The notes under the pieces were generated by a model. The model was given only the letters and a program-made list of their open reading frames with translations, was not told the DNA's origin and did not search any database. The position numbers were made by a program, and so were the translations under genes. Shown piece after piece: positions 29,501 through 36,834 of a DNA stretch of 52,702 bases; within the stretch, counting starts at the first letter, position 1, and each line of letters begins with the position of its first letter. The stretch is from Paraliobacillus salinarum (lineage in GTDB: Bacteria; Bacillota; Bacilli; Bacillales; Amphibacillaceae). The stretch is taken from positions 1 to 52,702 of the forward strand of contig NZ_JACEFA010000017.1 in NCBI RefSeq assembly GCF_014083865.1, written 5' to 3'.

Positions 29501-30361
29501 ATGAACATACCTTTTACAAAAATGCATGGTTTAGGTAATAGTTATATTTATCTTAATTTGTTTGAATTAACGATCGAAGAAGACAAGTTATCTTCGTTAG
29601 CAATAGAAGTAGCAAATCCTAATACAGGAATTGGTTCGGATGGATTAATTTTAATTCAACCAAGTGAGGTTGCATCTGTAGGCATGCGGATTTTTAATAA
29701 GGACGGATCAGAAGGAAAAACCTGTGGGAATGGGATTCGGTGTGTTGCAAAATATGCTTATGAAAATGAGCTAGTACAAGAAAAAATGTTTACAATCGAA
29801 ACAAAAGCAGGGAATGTGACAGCTGAAGTCCATGGCACGAAAGAATGTGTTAATGGGGTAACTGTTGATATGGGTGCGCCACGATTTAATCGTCAAGCAA
29901 TACCAATGGATGGTGAGGGCGATAATGAAGTGGTTGCGGAGGCATTTGATGTAAGTCATCATCCGATGCAATTAACTGCTGTATCAATGGGAAATCCGCA
30001 TGCAGTGTTTTTTGTTGATGATATTGAAAAAGCACCATTGTATGATCTAGGACCAGTAATTACCGTTGACCATCGTTTTCCAGAGGGTGTGAATGTTGAA
30101 TTTGTTGAAATGATAAGTCCAACTGAAATGCATTTCCGAGTGTGGGAAAGAGGATCTGGTGTGACGCAGGCATGTGGGACAGGTGCTTGTGCTGCGACAG
30201 TTGCAGCAATTAAAAATAACTACGCACCAAAAGGACAAGAAGTTACTGTTCATTTAAGCGGTGGTGATTTATTCATCTGTTGGTCAGAAGATAATCGTGT
30301 TTGGATGAGAGGGCCTGCAGAAAAGACGATTGAAGGTACATTTTACTCTAATTGCTTTTAA
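29501..30361 (+). CDS. dapF: Diaminopimelate epimerase
   Basis: Converts LL- to meso-diaminopimelate for lysine and peptidoglycan. The two catalytic cysteines are Cys75 in T-C-G-N-G-I-R-C and one near residue 226 in A-C-G-T-G-A-C. The 286-residue length is typical. CGGAGG precedes the ATG. No lysine riboswitch is seen upstream. The antitoxin promoter of the neighbouring toxin-antitoxin locus starts 60 bases after the stop. Confidence 0.96.
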   Translation: MNIPFTKMHGLGNSYIYLNLFELTIEEDKLSSLAIEVANPNTGIGSDGLILIQPSEVASVGMRIFNKDGSEGKTCGNGIRCVAKYAYENELVQEKMFTIETKAGNVTAEVHGTKECVNGVTVDMGAPRFNRQAIPMDGEGDNEVVAEAFDVSHHPMQLTAVSMGNPHAVFFVDDIEKAPLYDLGPVITVDHRFPEGVNVEFVEMISPTEMHFRVWERGSGVTQACGTGACAATVAAIKNNYAPKGQEVTVHLSGGDLFICWSEDNRVWMRGPAEKTIEGTFYSNCF

Positions 30362-30418
30362 TCATGTATGCTAGCGAATCGCATGTGTAAAATAACTGGT
30401 TAATTTTTCGTGAAAATG

Positions 30419-30427
30419 TGGTATAAT
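30419..30427 (+). promoter_or_regulatory. Extended -10 promoter of the antitoxin RNA
   Basis: TGGTATAAT (30419-30427) is a perfect extended -10 element (TGnTATAAT); the -35 region is poor, as is common with extended -10 promoters. Transcription would start near 30434. Confidence 0.65.
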
Positions 30428-30433
30428 AAGTAA

Positions 30434-30573
30434 TAAGAAAAGTATAGTAAAAAAGACCGTAGCGCTAACTACGGTCCCTAGATACCCATTCTTTGAATAG
30501 GGGATTGGCGTTATCTAGTGCTTTACCAGAAAATAGCCCTTACCCATTTGTGCAGAATAGGGGGCTATTTTTT
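30434..30573 (+). ncRNA. Predicted antisense RNA antitoxin of the type I module
   Basis: A plus-strand RNA of about 140 bases, from the extended -10 promoter to a terminator in which AAATAGCCC (30531-30539) pairs with GGGCTATTT (30562-30570) followed by T residues. It is complementary to the last codons and whole 3' region of the toxin mRNA. Inside are two related stem-loops, each with ACCCATT followed by GAATAGGGG (30484-30503 and 30542-30564), which could be contact points with the target. Ends are inferred from motifs. Confidence 0.65.
30449..30476 (-). terminator. Terminator of the toxin mRNA
   Basis: On the minus strand GACCGTAG pairs exactly with CTACGGTC around TTAGCG and is followed by six T. 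It ends a toxin transcript of about 280 bases beginning near 30732. On the plus strand no T run follows, so the antitoxin RNA should read through. Confidence 0.85.
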
Positions 30574-30663
30574 TGCGTTAAAAACAGCAACAACGACAGC
30601 GATAAGCGCGATGATCATCGTAGCAAATGAGATCATAAGCGTCAAAGCTTGGAAAGTCGTCAT
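30565..30663 (-). CDS. BsrE-like type I toxin (holin-like peptide)
   Basis: A 32-residue peptide beginning M-T-T-F-Q-A-L-T-L-M-I-S-F-A, one hydrophobic helix, and a basic N-A-K-K end. It closely resembles the start of BsrE (from memory M-S-T-F-Q-A-L-M-L-M-L) and the putative holin-like toxin family. Such peptides insert in the membrane and are held in check by an antisense RNA overlapping the mRNA 3' end. AAAGGGGG stands 7 bases before the ATG. A long 3' region with terminator, an overlapping plus-strand RNA and promoters on both sides match the family layout. Confidence 0.85.
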   Translation of the reverse strand: MTTFQALTLMISFATMIIALIAVVVAVFNAKK

Positions 30664-30738
30664 GGCATCACCCCCTTTAGGGATAACACCAACCACCCTA
30701 TCCTATTGATGTAGTTGTCGAATGAGTACCTACGTTCT

Positions 30739-30747
30739 ATTGTACCA
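30739..30747 (-). promoter_or_regulatory. Extended -10 promoter of the toxin mRNA
   Basis: On the minus strand TGGTACAAT (extended -10) lies about 75 bases upstream of the toxin start codon; no clear -35 box. The predicted mRNA leader can fold a GGATA/TATCC hairpin just before the ribosome site. Confidence 0.6.
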
Positions 30748-30779
30748 TATATTACCTCTTTCTTATCTTTTGTTTAATA

Positions 30780-31065
30780 ACAAATTTCCTTAATATCAAA
30801 GTTTACATGTTAATGTGCATAAAAATCATCTTATACAAAGTATTTTGAGTAATTTAATGGTAGCTATTGCTGGCGAATAAATCTAATCCTAAAAATAAGC
30901 GACAGTACATTCCCGTTTCTAATATGCGAAAAATAAACACATGATCTATTAAGGGTTTTACATTATCGAAGGAAACTTAAAACACATTATAATCCGTAAA
31001 GTTGAAGCGTAAAACAAATCCTTGTATACTGAAAATTGGAAATGGTATGTGAAGGAGGAATTTTA
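30780..31065. other. Intergenic region between the toxin locus and yutM
   Basis: No gene is visible. A TATAAT at 30988-30993 could be the -10 box for yutM, but the -35 region is weak. No known riboswitch motif was recognised. Confidence 0.5.
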
Positions 31066-31425
31066 ATGGCTTTAATAATTACTGATAATGCTCGCGCTCA
31101 AATAGAAGAAATGATGAAAGAAGAAGATCAAGAAACGGTTCGTTTACGCTTTGGTGTAAAAGGCGGCGGATGCAGTGGTTTGTCCTATTCGTTAGGTTTT
31201 GATTACGATGTGAATGAAGAACTAGATGCAAAAGAAGAAATTAACGGAATCCCCGTTACGATCTTTAAACAGGACATTCCAATTATCGAAGGCACAACCA
31301 TTGATTTCAAACAAAACATGATGGGTGGCGGGTTTACGATTGATAATCCAAATGCCATTGTATCATGTGGTTGTGGCTCATCGTTTAAAGCAAAAGAACG
31401 TGAAGGTACACCAGGGGAGTGCTAA
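31066..31425 (+). CDS. yutM: Fe-S cluster carrier of the IscA/SufA/HesB family, YutM
   Basis: A-type Fe-S carrier of 119 residues. The three cluster cysteines are present: Cys36 in G-G-G-C-S-G and Cys101 and Cys103 in S-C-G-C-G-S-S-F. The ATG at 31066 has AAGGAGG upstream; the frame extends to 31036 through this site. It fits with suf and yutI as the third Fe-S biogenesis locus of the window. In B. subtilis yutM is next to dapF; here a toxin-antitoxin module lies between them. Confidence 0.95.
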   Translation: MALIITDNARAQIEEMMKEEDQETVRLRFGVKGGGCSGLSYSLGFDYDVNEELDAKEEINGIPVTIFKQDIPIIEGTTIDFKQNMMGGGFTIDNPNAIVSCGCGSSFKAKEREGTPGEC

Positions 31426-31515
31426 GTCAATGAGGAGCGGAGCATTTAAAGTTCAGTTGTAACTGCAAAATCTTCTGCCGGAAGTACAACAGAAGGTAAT
31501 CAAAATACGATAGAT

Positions 31516-31550
31516 AATAAGCACTTACTCTTGTAGGTGCTTATTTTTTT
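31516..31550 (+). terminator. Terminator downstream of yutM
   Basis: AATAAGCAC (31516-31524) pairs exactly with GTGCTTATT (31537-31545), followed by T residues. Confidence 0.85.
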
Positions 31551-31701
31551 ATGGTTGTTTTGAATACGTTGTGAAATTTAACTATTTCTAACAAAAAATT
31601 GGATATTTATGTTAGGATAGATTTAAGGATTGTAAATGATTGTTGGTGAACTAACGGGACAGAAGAGTTGAACAAAGATACATTTCTATGGGGGCTAAAG
31701 T

Positions 31702-32259
31702 ATGAGCTTTGAAAATTTTTTAAAGAATATGCCTGAATTTGAAACTGAACGTTTAATTTTAAGAAAGTTATCTTTTGATGACTTAGATGATGTTTATGAA
31801 TTTTGTTCTAATCCAAATGTTGCAGGTCCTATGACTTGGGAAACCAATAAGACGAAAGAAACAACACTTCAATTTTTGGAAGCTGTTATCAATGGATATG
31901 CTCACGGTGAAACAGGTGAATGGGGAATTGTTTGGAAAGAATCTAAAAAAGTAATTGGAGTTGCTGCAATAATTGAGTGGAGTAATAAACATCAAAGTAT
32001 TGAAGTTGGATATTTTTTATCAGAACAATATTGGGAGAAAGGGATTGTAACAGAAGCATTAGATAAAATCATTGAATATGGTTTTACGGAGCTATCTGCT
32101 AATCGGATAGAAGGCAGATGTGATATTGATAATATAGGTTCTCAAAAAGTGATGAAGAAATTAGGTATGAGATATGAAGGTACATTACGCCAAAATGAAT
32201 TTATTAAAGGAGAGTTTCGAGATACTCAATTCTACTCAATTCTATTCAATTCTTGCTAA
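31702..32259 (+). CDS. GNAT acetyltransferase (RimJ/RimL type) with frameshifted C-terminus
   Basis: A GNAT-fold N-acetyltransferase: it opens E-T-E-R-L-I-L-R-K-L, typical of the RimJ/RimL group, and shows the acetyl-CoA region E-V-G-Y-F-L and G-I-V-T-E-A-L, ending S-Q-K-V-M-K-K-L-G-M. The substrate may be a protein N-terminus or a small molecule. Near the stop a 10-base unit occurs three times (32224-32253); removing one copy changes the end from S-I-L-F-N-S-C to S-I-L-A-N-E-F-K-G-N, the usual kind of ending in this family. The catalytic part is unaffected. TGGGGGC precedes the ATG. Confidence 0.88.
   Translation: MSFENFLKNMPEFETERLILRKLSFDDLDDVYEFCSNPNVAGPMTWETNKTKETTLQFLEAVINGYAHGETGEWGIVWKESKKVIGVAAIIEWSNKHQSIEVGYFLSEQYWEKGIVTEALDKIIEYGFTELSANRIEGRCDIDNIGSQKVMKKLGMRYEGTLRQNEFIKGEFRDTQFYSILFNSC
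32224..32253 (+). repeat. Three-copy 10-bp tandem repeat in the acetyltransferase 3' end
   Basis: ACTCAATTCT, ACTCAATTCT and ATTCAATTCT follow each other without gaps. Because 10 is not a multiple of three, gain or loss of a unit changes the reading frame. Confidence 0.9.
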
Positions 32260-32419
32260 TGAATTTAAAGGCAATTAAAAATCTAATTCAAGTAACGAAT
32301 TTCCTCTAAATGATAGTTCTAACTCTATCGGTGCTCTTTTATCACATATTGCGCTAGATTGAATTTGTGCATCAAACTATTTCTTTTGAAAAAAGTGATT
32401 TAAGAAGAACTGAATACCT

Positions 32420-32546
32420 AAGTTGCCAATTGCATTGAAATTAGTGGATAAAGCAAGAGATGTAATTAGGATCCATCATACTTGACTATTCTTTAGATTT
32501 ATTATCACAAGTTAGAGAAAATACATTACAGAATAGGGGAAGTAAA
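32420..32546 (+). pseudogene. Possible decayed coding remnant
   Basis: The gap 32260-32546 has no intact gene. From 32420 one frame reads K-L-P-I-A-L-K-L-V-D-K-A-R-D-V-I-R-I-H-H-T then a stop at 32483; from 32481 another frame continues L-D-Y-S-L-D-L-L-S-Q-V-R-E-N. The helical flavour continues across the frame change, so this may be the tail of an old gene. I do not recognise the family. Confidence 0.3.
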
Positions 32547-33077
32547 ATGAAAAGAAAATTGACCATTGGATTTTTGTTTTTAATCGTTTTTCTAACTGGA
32601 TGTGTAAAAGAGCAAACTTTTGAAGAGTTTTTTCATGAAGAGATGGAAGAAATGCATGAGGGAGAAGAGAATTATTCGTATTCTCTTGTTTATACCAAGT
32701 TAAATGTCGTTAATGAAGATGATGCAATTGCTATATTTAATGAACAAAATGAGCGGGGAGAACAAATATTCATAGCCTATTTCAAAAAACAAGATAAAAA
32801 ATGGGAATGGAAACAAACAACCGGAAACAAATGGGATTCTCCTGTTAAATGGACTGCTATGAATCAGCCGCCCTATATTTATTCTGGGCTTATTTATAAT
32901 AATGCAATAACTGAAGTATTTGTAGGCGAAGAGCAAGGGATAATTATGGAATTTGAAAATGATAAAAGGTTTTGGTATGCAATTAGTCCAAAACAAGATA
33001 ATGAAGTTTTCTATATTAGAGAAGATGGCAGTAAGCAGAAGATAGAACAAGTTGAGCATGATGATAACAAAAATTAG
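32547..33077 (+). CDS. Putative lipoprotein of unknown function
   Basis: A 176-residue protein with a lipoprotein signal peptide (K-R-K-L then hydrophobic, ending F-L-T-G-C with Cys19). The mature part is acidic at first (E-E-F-F-H-E-E-M-E-E-M) and then rich in Trp, Tyr and Asn, suggesting a beta-rich fold. TAGGGGAAG lies before the ATG. It is in the accessory block and I know no family for it. Confidence 0.78.
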   Translation: MKRKLTIGFLFLIVFLTGCVKEQTFEEFFHEEMEEMHEGEENYSYSLVYTKLNVVNEDDAIAIFNEQNERGEQIFIAYFKKQDKKWEWKQTTGNKWDSPVKWTAMNQPPYIYSGLIYNNAITEVFVGEEQGIIMEFENDKRFWYAISPKQDNEVFYIREDGSKQKIEQVEHDDNKN

Positions 33078-33132
33078 AAAAGTTAATCTTGCAAAGTTGG
33101 CAATAAATTTAGTATAGAAGAGGTGTGGGAAT

Positions 33133-33636
33133 ATGCCCTATGTCAAAACAGATAGATTAACGCTAGTTACTTTCACGATTGAGATGATGCGAGCAGCGTT
33201 ACTCAGCAATAAAGAATTAGAAAAAATAACAACTTTTAATGTTCCTCCAGAGTACCCTATGGAAGTTTATAAAGAATTACTTCCATATAAAATAGAAAGA
33301 TTCAGTCAATATCCAGAAGAGAATGAGTGGGAGGGTATTATTGTTCATACCGGAGATAATGTGATTATTGGTGATTTAGGTTTTAAAGGTGGCCCAGACG
33401 AAAATGGAGAAATGGATTTAGGATACAGCATTCTACCAAAGTATCAAGGTAATAGATTTGCTACTGAGATGGCTGTTGCGATGGTTCGGTGGGGGTTGAA
33501 ACACCCAAAAGTTAAAAAAATAACAGCAAGCTGTTCAAATGAAAATCAAGCTTCTATACGTGTATTAGAAAAAGCAGGATTAAAACAGACTGACATAAAA
33601 GACAATGAAATTTACTGGGCTATTGAAAATAAGTAA
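33133..33636 (+). CDS. GNAT acetyltransferase
   Basis: A 167-residue GNAT-family acetyltransferase beginning V-K-T-D-R-L-T-L-V-T-F. The acetyl-CoA segment includes M-D-L-G-Y-S-I-L-P-K-Y-Q-G-N-R-F-A-T-E, and A-S-C-S-N-E-N-Q-A-S-I-R-V-L-E-K-A-G-L-K is the typical end. AGAGGTGTGG precedes the ATG. The second acetyltransferase in this block, not closely similar to the first. Substrate unknown. Confidence 0.87.
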   Translation: MPYVKTDRLTLVTFTIEMMRAALLSNKELEKITTFNVPPEYPMEVYKELLPYKIERFSQYPEENEWEGIIVHTGDNVIIGDLGFKGGPDENGEMDLGYSILPKYQGNRFATEMAVAMVRWGLKHPKVKKITASCSNENQASIRVLEKAGLKQTDIKDNEIYWAIENK

Positions 33637-33732
33637 ACTACTTTACTTCAACAAACTTTTCTAATGGTAGAAGTTGAATGTAAATTAAAGTGGCAATCCG
33701 AAATAAAAAAATTTGATACGTGGAGGATTATT

Positions 33733-34149
33733 GTGAAAAATCTATTGCTAATTGGTTCGTACTTGTTGGCTTTTATAATAAACTTGATCCCATCAATCAA
33801 ACATCCTGATTCGACTATTAGCATATTCAACTTACTAGTAACGATACTCTTTATAGTCTTGTTACTCGTGTACTCGAAAAAAGAAGGTAAGATATTAAGA
33901 GTTTTTTCAATATTCGGGATTATATCAGGAGTCATTGTATTTGGCATCACAACATTTGAACACGCTATGATTGGAAATGGAATATTAGATGCAATCGCCT
34001 CAATACATTTTCCTTTCTACCTAACCTTTATAACACCTCTATTTGGCATAAATATGTTATTTGACCTAAGTTACGGGTTTTACTCATTGTGGATCTCATT
34101 GTTTTATGGAGTTTTATTCGCGTTAACGGTCTATTTTAAAAAGTACTAA
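33733..34149 (+). CDS. Small integral membrane protein
   Basis: A 138-residue protein with four hydrophobic segments (about residues 3-22, 29-49, 56-75 and 90-130). The proposed start is GTG at 33733 with TGGAGG 6-7 bases upstream; a longer frame to 33664 has no ribosome site and would add a charged soluble segment. No family recognised. Confidence 0.65.
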   Translation: MKNLLLIGSYLLAFIINLIPSIKHPDSTISIFNLLVTILFIVLLLVYSKKEGKILRVFSIFGIISGVIVFGITTFEHAMIGNGILDAIASIHFPFYLTFITPLFGINMLFDLSYGFYSLWISLFYGVLFALTVYFKKY

Positions 34150-34217
34150 TTTAAAATTTCTAGATATTATGGTAACAGTGTTTTTTAGACTAATTTCATA
34201 AGGGAGCTGTTGTGTAG

Positions 34218-34388
34218 GTTGAGATTATTGTATTATTTCAATTATTAATTACATTAGCGACTTTTATAGTCCCGATATTAATCATCGGTGTTGTTATTTA
34301 TGTCATTAAATTAATGAAACAAAGAAATCAATATCTAAAAGAAATTAGAGATGAACTAAGAAACAAATTAATTGACAAGAATGAATAA
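34218..34388 (+). pseudogene. Small membrane/coiled-coil protein lacking a start codon
   Basis: The frame encodes about 56 residues: a hydrophobic helix (L-F-Q-L-L-I-T-L-A-T-F-I-V-P) and a charged helix (M-K-Q-R-N-Q-Y-L-K-E-I-R-D-E). An AAGGGAG lies upstream at a normal distance, but the frame is closed by TAG right before GTT and has no ATG, GTG or TTG until the internal ATG in the second helix. Inserting one T into TGTAGG would give ATG GTT GAG. This looks like a gene with a damaged start, or a sequencing error. Confidence 0.45.
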
Positions 34389-34470
34389 ATTTAACCAGTG
34401 GTGGGTGCTATCACATAAACTAATGGTGGTAACAATGCGTTAAGACAATCTGACAGAAAAGGGTGATGTT

Positions 34471-34647
34471 ATGGGGTTTTGGTATTTTTTAATATTATTT
34501 GCAGGGGTATTTTTAGTTGTTAAAGGGCTAAGTGGGGATAAAAGAATCAGCTTAATAATTGTGGGACTTCTATGTATTGGGTTCTCAATATTTATGTTTT
34601 CCCCAGGAAGTGCAGACATTATTTCGGAATTATTAAATTTGGATTAG
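34471..34647 (+). CDS. Small two-helix membrane protein
   Basis: A 58-residue reading frame starting M-G-F-W-Y-F-L-I-L-F-A-G, with two hydrophobic helices separated by S-G-D-K-R and a C-terminal S-P-G-S-A-D-I-I-S-E tail. AAAGGGTGA is placed 5-6 bases before the ATG. Codon use and the good ribosome site suggest a real gene. No function known. Confidence 0.62.
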   Translation: MGFWYFLILFAGVFLVVKGLSGDKRISLIIVGLLCIGFSIFMFSPGSADIISELLNLD

Positions 34648-34788
34648 ATCTTTCATTAACATCTTTAACTTCTCTGTCTTCTGTCAATTTTAGAGCATTT
34701 TAAATAACAACTACTTATTAATTTAAAAAATATGCTCTTGTATTAACGAGCAGAGAATACAAATTTAAAAGGAATGAAGGGATATATG

Positions 34789-35523
34789 ATGGCGTGGACA
34801 AAAAAGGAAAGTAATCATTATATATTTCATTATCACATTGGGTCACTTGCAGAAAAGGATATAGAGGAGATAATAAACATACAAGAAAACTGCTATGATG
34901 TTATTTCTAATTGTTTAAATGTTGAAATGAAACAAAAAATACATTACTTCTTGTGTGAGACACCTACAGAAGTGGGTGAATTATTTGGTGACAACGAACC
35001 TTGCAATGGTTGTGCGAAAGAACCAAATGAAGTATTTGCCGTCTACAATTCGGAAGTAAAATGTATAGGATTTCATGAAGATGCTCATTTGATTTCATAT
35101 AAACTATCAGTGCCACCTCAAACCTTTTTAAGGGAAGGGCTGGCAATGTTTTTTGACAAAGTTTCTTTAGGAATACCTCAGTATATGTGGATAAAGTATT
35201 TTATTGATCATGGTTTATATGTAAAAGTAGAAGACTTAGTTATAAATAAAAATTTTTATAAATACAGTGATTTAGTGACTTATCCTATTGCTGGTGCATT
35301 TGTAGAATATCTCATATTGAAATATGGTATGGAAAAATTCAAAGCATTTTATTGTTCTGTAAATGAAGACTTCAATAAGTGTTTTTCTCAAGTATTTAAA
35401 ATTTCTGTATCTGAGTCAAATATGCAATTCATAAATTATATAAACTGTTTAGGATACAATGATACGATTACTGACATCATTAAAAATGAAATACAAGATA
35501 AAAATATAATTGGAATTACCTAA
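34789..35523 (+). CDS. Zincin-like putative metallopeptidase (HExxH)
   Basis: A 244-residue protein with H-E-D-A-H at residues 96-100 and a Glu at 116 in L-R-E-G-L-A-M-F-F, the HExxH plus downstream Glu pattern of gluzincin peptidases of the MA clan. There is no signal peptide or membrane segment, so a cytoplasmic role is likely. A pair of cysteines, C-N-G-C (72-75), precedes the motif. Two adjacent ATGs are possible; 34789 gives better spacing to GAAGGG than 34786. No specific family recognised. Confidence 0.7.
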   Translation: MAWTKKESNHYIFHYHIGSLAEKDIEEIINIQENCYDVISNCLNVEMKQKIHYFLCETPTEVGELFGDNEPCNGCAKEPNEVFAVYNSEVKCIGFHEDAHLISYKLSVPPQTFLREGLAMFFDKVSLGIPQYMWIKYFIDHGLYVKVEDLVINKNFYKYSDLVTYPIAGAFVEYLILKYGMEKFKAFYCSVNEDFNKCFSQVFKISVSESNMQFINYINCLGYNDTITDIIKNEIQDKNIIGIT

Positions 35524-35563
35524 ATTAACATGTATTCTGTGCTTGCTCCTCATCATTGAAAGC

Positions 35564-35604
35564 AAAAAGAGAAGTTGCCAAATAATTAGCGACTTCTCTT
35601 TTTC
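35564..35604. terminator. Bidirectional terminator between the zincin gene and yumC
   Basis: AAAAGAGAAGTTGC pairs with GCGACTTCTCTTTT with one G-U pair, flanked by A and T runs on the two sides. It serves convergent genes. Confidence 0.85.
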
Positions 35605-35630
35605 TATACATTCGTATAACCCAAATAAAT

Positions 35631-36620
35631 TTACTCAAACATACTGGTTGAGTGCTTCGGTTGGACACGCGCATCTGGTTCGATATATGCCTTCGCATTA
35701 TTAATTGCGGTAGGCCCTTCACCAAATCCAGTGGCAATTAAGTTGACTTTTCCAGGATAGGTAGTTATATCTCCAGCTGCATATATACCTTCAACAGATG
35801 TTTCCATTTTTGTATTGACCACGATACTATTTTTCTCAATCTCCATGCCCCAACCTTTAATCGGACCTAAAGAGGAGATAAATCCATAATTTACAATAAC
35901 GTCATCAACATCAATCGTAACCACATTCTCTCCTTTTACTTCACTCACTTTTACTTGTTCAATATGATCTGCACCAACAAATGCTTCAGGTACATAAGGC
36001 GTTAATACTCGGACGTTTGAATTCATTAATTGTTCTACACTATGCTCATGCGCCCGGAATTTGTCGCGACGGTGTACAAGCGTTACTTCTTTTGCGATTG
36101 GCTCTAGCATTAATGCCCAATCAACTGCAGAGTCACCACCACCAAATAATACAACACGCTTATCTTTGAATTGCATCATATTATCAACAAAATAATGTAA
36201 GTTGCGACTTTCATATGCTTCCGCTTCCTTTAAAGCTAACTTACGTGGTTGAAATGCACCGTTCCCAGCTGTAATAATGACCGTTTTTGTATAGTGTACA
36301 TCTGAATCTGTTGTTAATTGAAATGTACCGTCTTCTAGGCGCTCGACTTCTTGTATTTCTTGGTTCAATGCAATCGTAGGATCAAACATATCTAATTGTT
36401 CTTTTAAATTATTTACAAGATCCTGTGCTCTAACTTTTGGGAATCCTGCGACATCATAAATGTATTTTTCAGGATACAAGGCACTTAACTGCCCTCCAAT
36501 ATGTGGTAGGCTTTCAATTATTTTAACACTGGCTTGTCTTAGACCGCCGTAAAAAGCTGTAAATAATCCGGTTGGTCCAGCGCCAATGATGGTTATATCA
36601 TAAACATTGTTTTCGCTCAT
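35631..36620 (-). CDS. yumC: Ferredoxin/flavodoxin-NADP+ reductase YumC
   Basis: Thioredoxin reductase-like FAD/NADPH oxidoreductase of 329 residues that lacks the redox CxxC of thioredoxin reductase, the mark of the YumC-type ferredoxin-NADP+ reductase. The FAD motif is [10 protein letters not shown] near residues 11-20; the NADPH motif is [10 protein letters not shown] near 160, and the second FAD motif is Y-A-A-G-D-I-T-T-Y. It probably reduces the flavodoxin at 21267 or ferredoxins. AGGAGG lies 7-8 bases before the ATG. Confidence 0.94.
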   Translation of the reverse strand: MSENNVYDITIIGAGPTGLFTAFYGGLRQASVKIIESLPHIGGQLSALYPEKYIYDVAGFPKVRAQDLVNNLKEQLDMFDPTIALNQEIQEVERLEDGTFQLTTDSDVHYTKTVIITAGNGAFQPRKLALKEAEAYESRNLHYFVDNMMQFKDKRVVLFGGGDSAVDWALMLEPIAKEVTLVHRRDKFRAHEHSVEQLMNSNVRVLTPYVPEAFVGADHIEQVKVSEVKGENVVTIDVDDVIVNYGFISSLGPIKGWGMEIEKNSIVVNTKMETSVEGIYAAGDITTYPGKVNLIATGFGEGPTAINNAKAYIEPDARVQPKHSTSMFE

Positions 36621-36777
36621 TTGAATTTCCTCCTATATTAACGCTTGAATAAGTAGATAACCAACATTTTAACATATTTTTAACTAAAAGTAGTACTGTT
36701 GTAGTTAGTATATAAAAGATTGCTTGAAAAATAATAAAAAAGCACCTAAGATTGATTTAGAGATAAATAGTACAATT

Positions 36778-36812
36778 TTGTGACCATTTTTGTGAATGTA
36801 TGAACTTCACAA
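36778..36812 (+). promoter_or_regulatory. Possible Rex-like operator upstream of yutJ
   Basis: TTGTGA (36778), TTGTGAA (36790-36796) and TTCACAA (36806-36812) occur just before the yutJ ribosome site. Rex, the NADH-sensing repressor, binds TTGTGAA...TTCACAA, but usually with about four bases between the arms; here the spacing is nine. Confidence 0.3.
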
Positions 36813-36834
36813 ATCAAAGGATGGAAGTGAGCGT

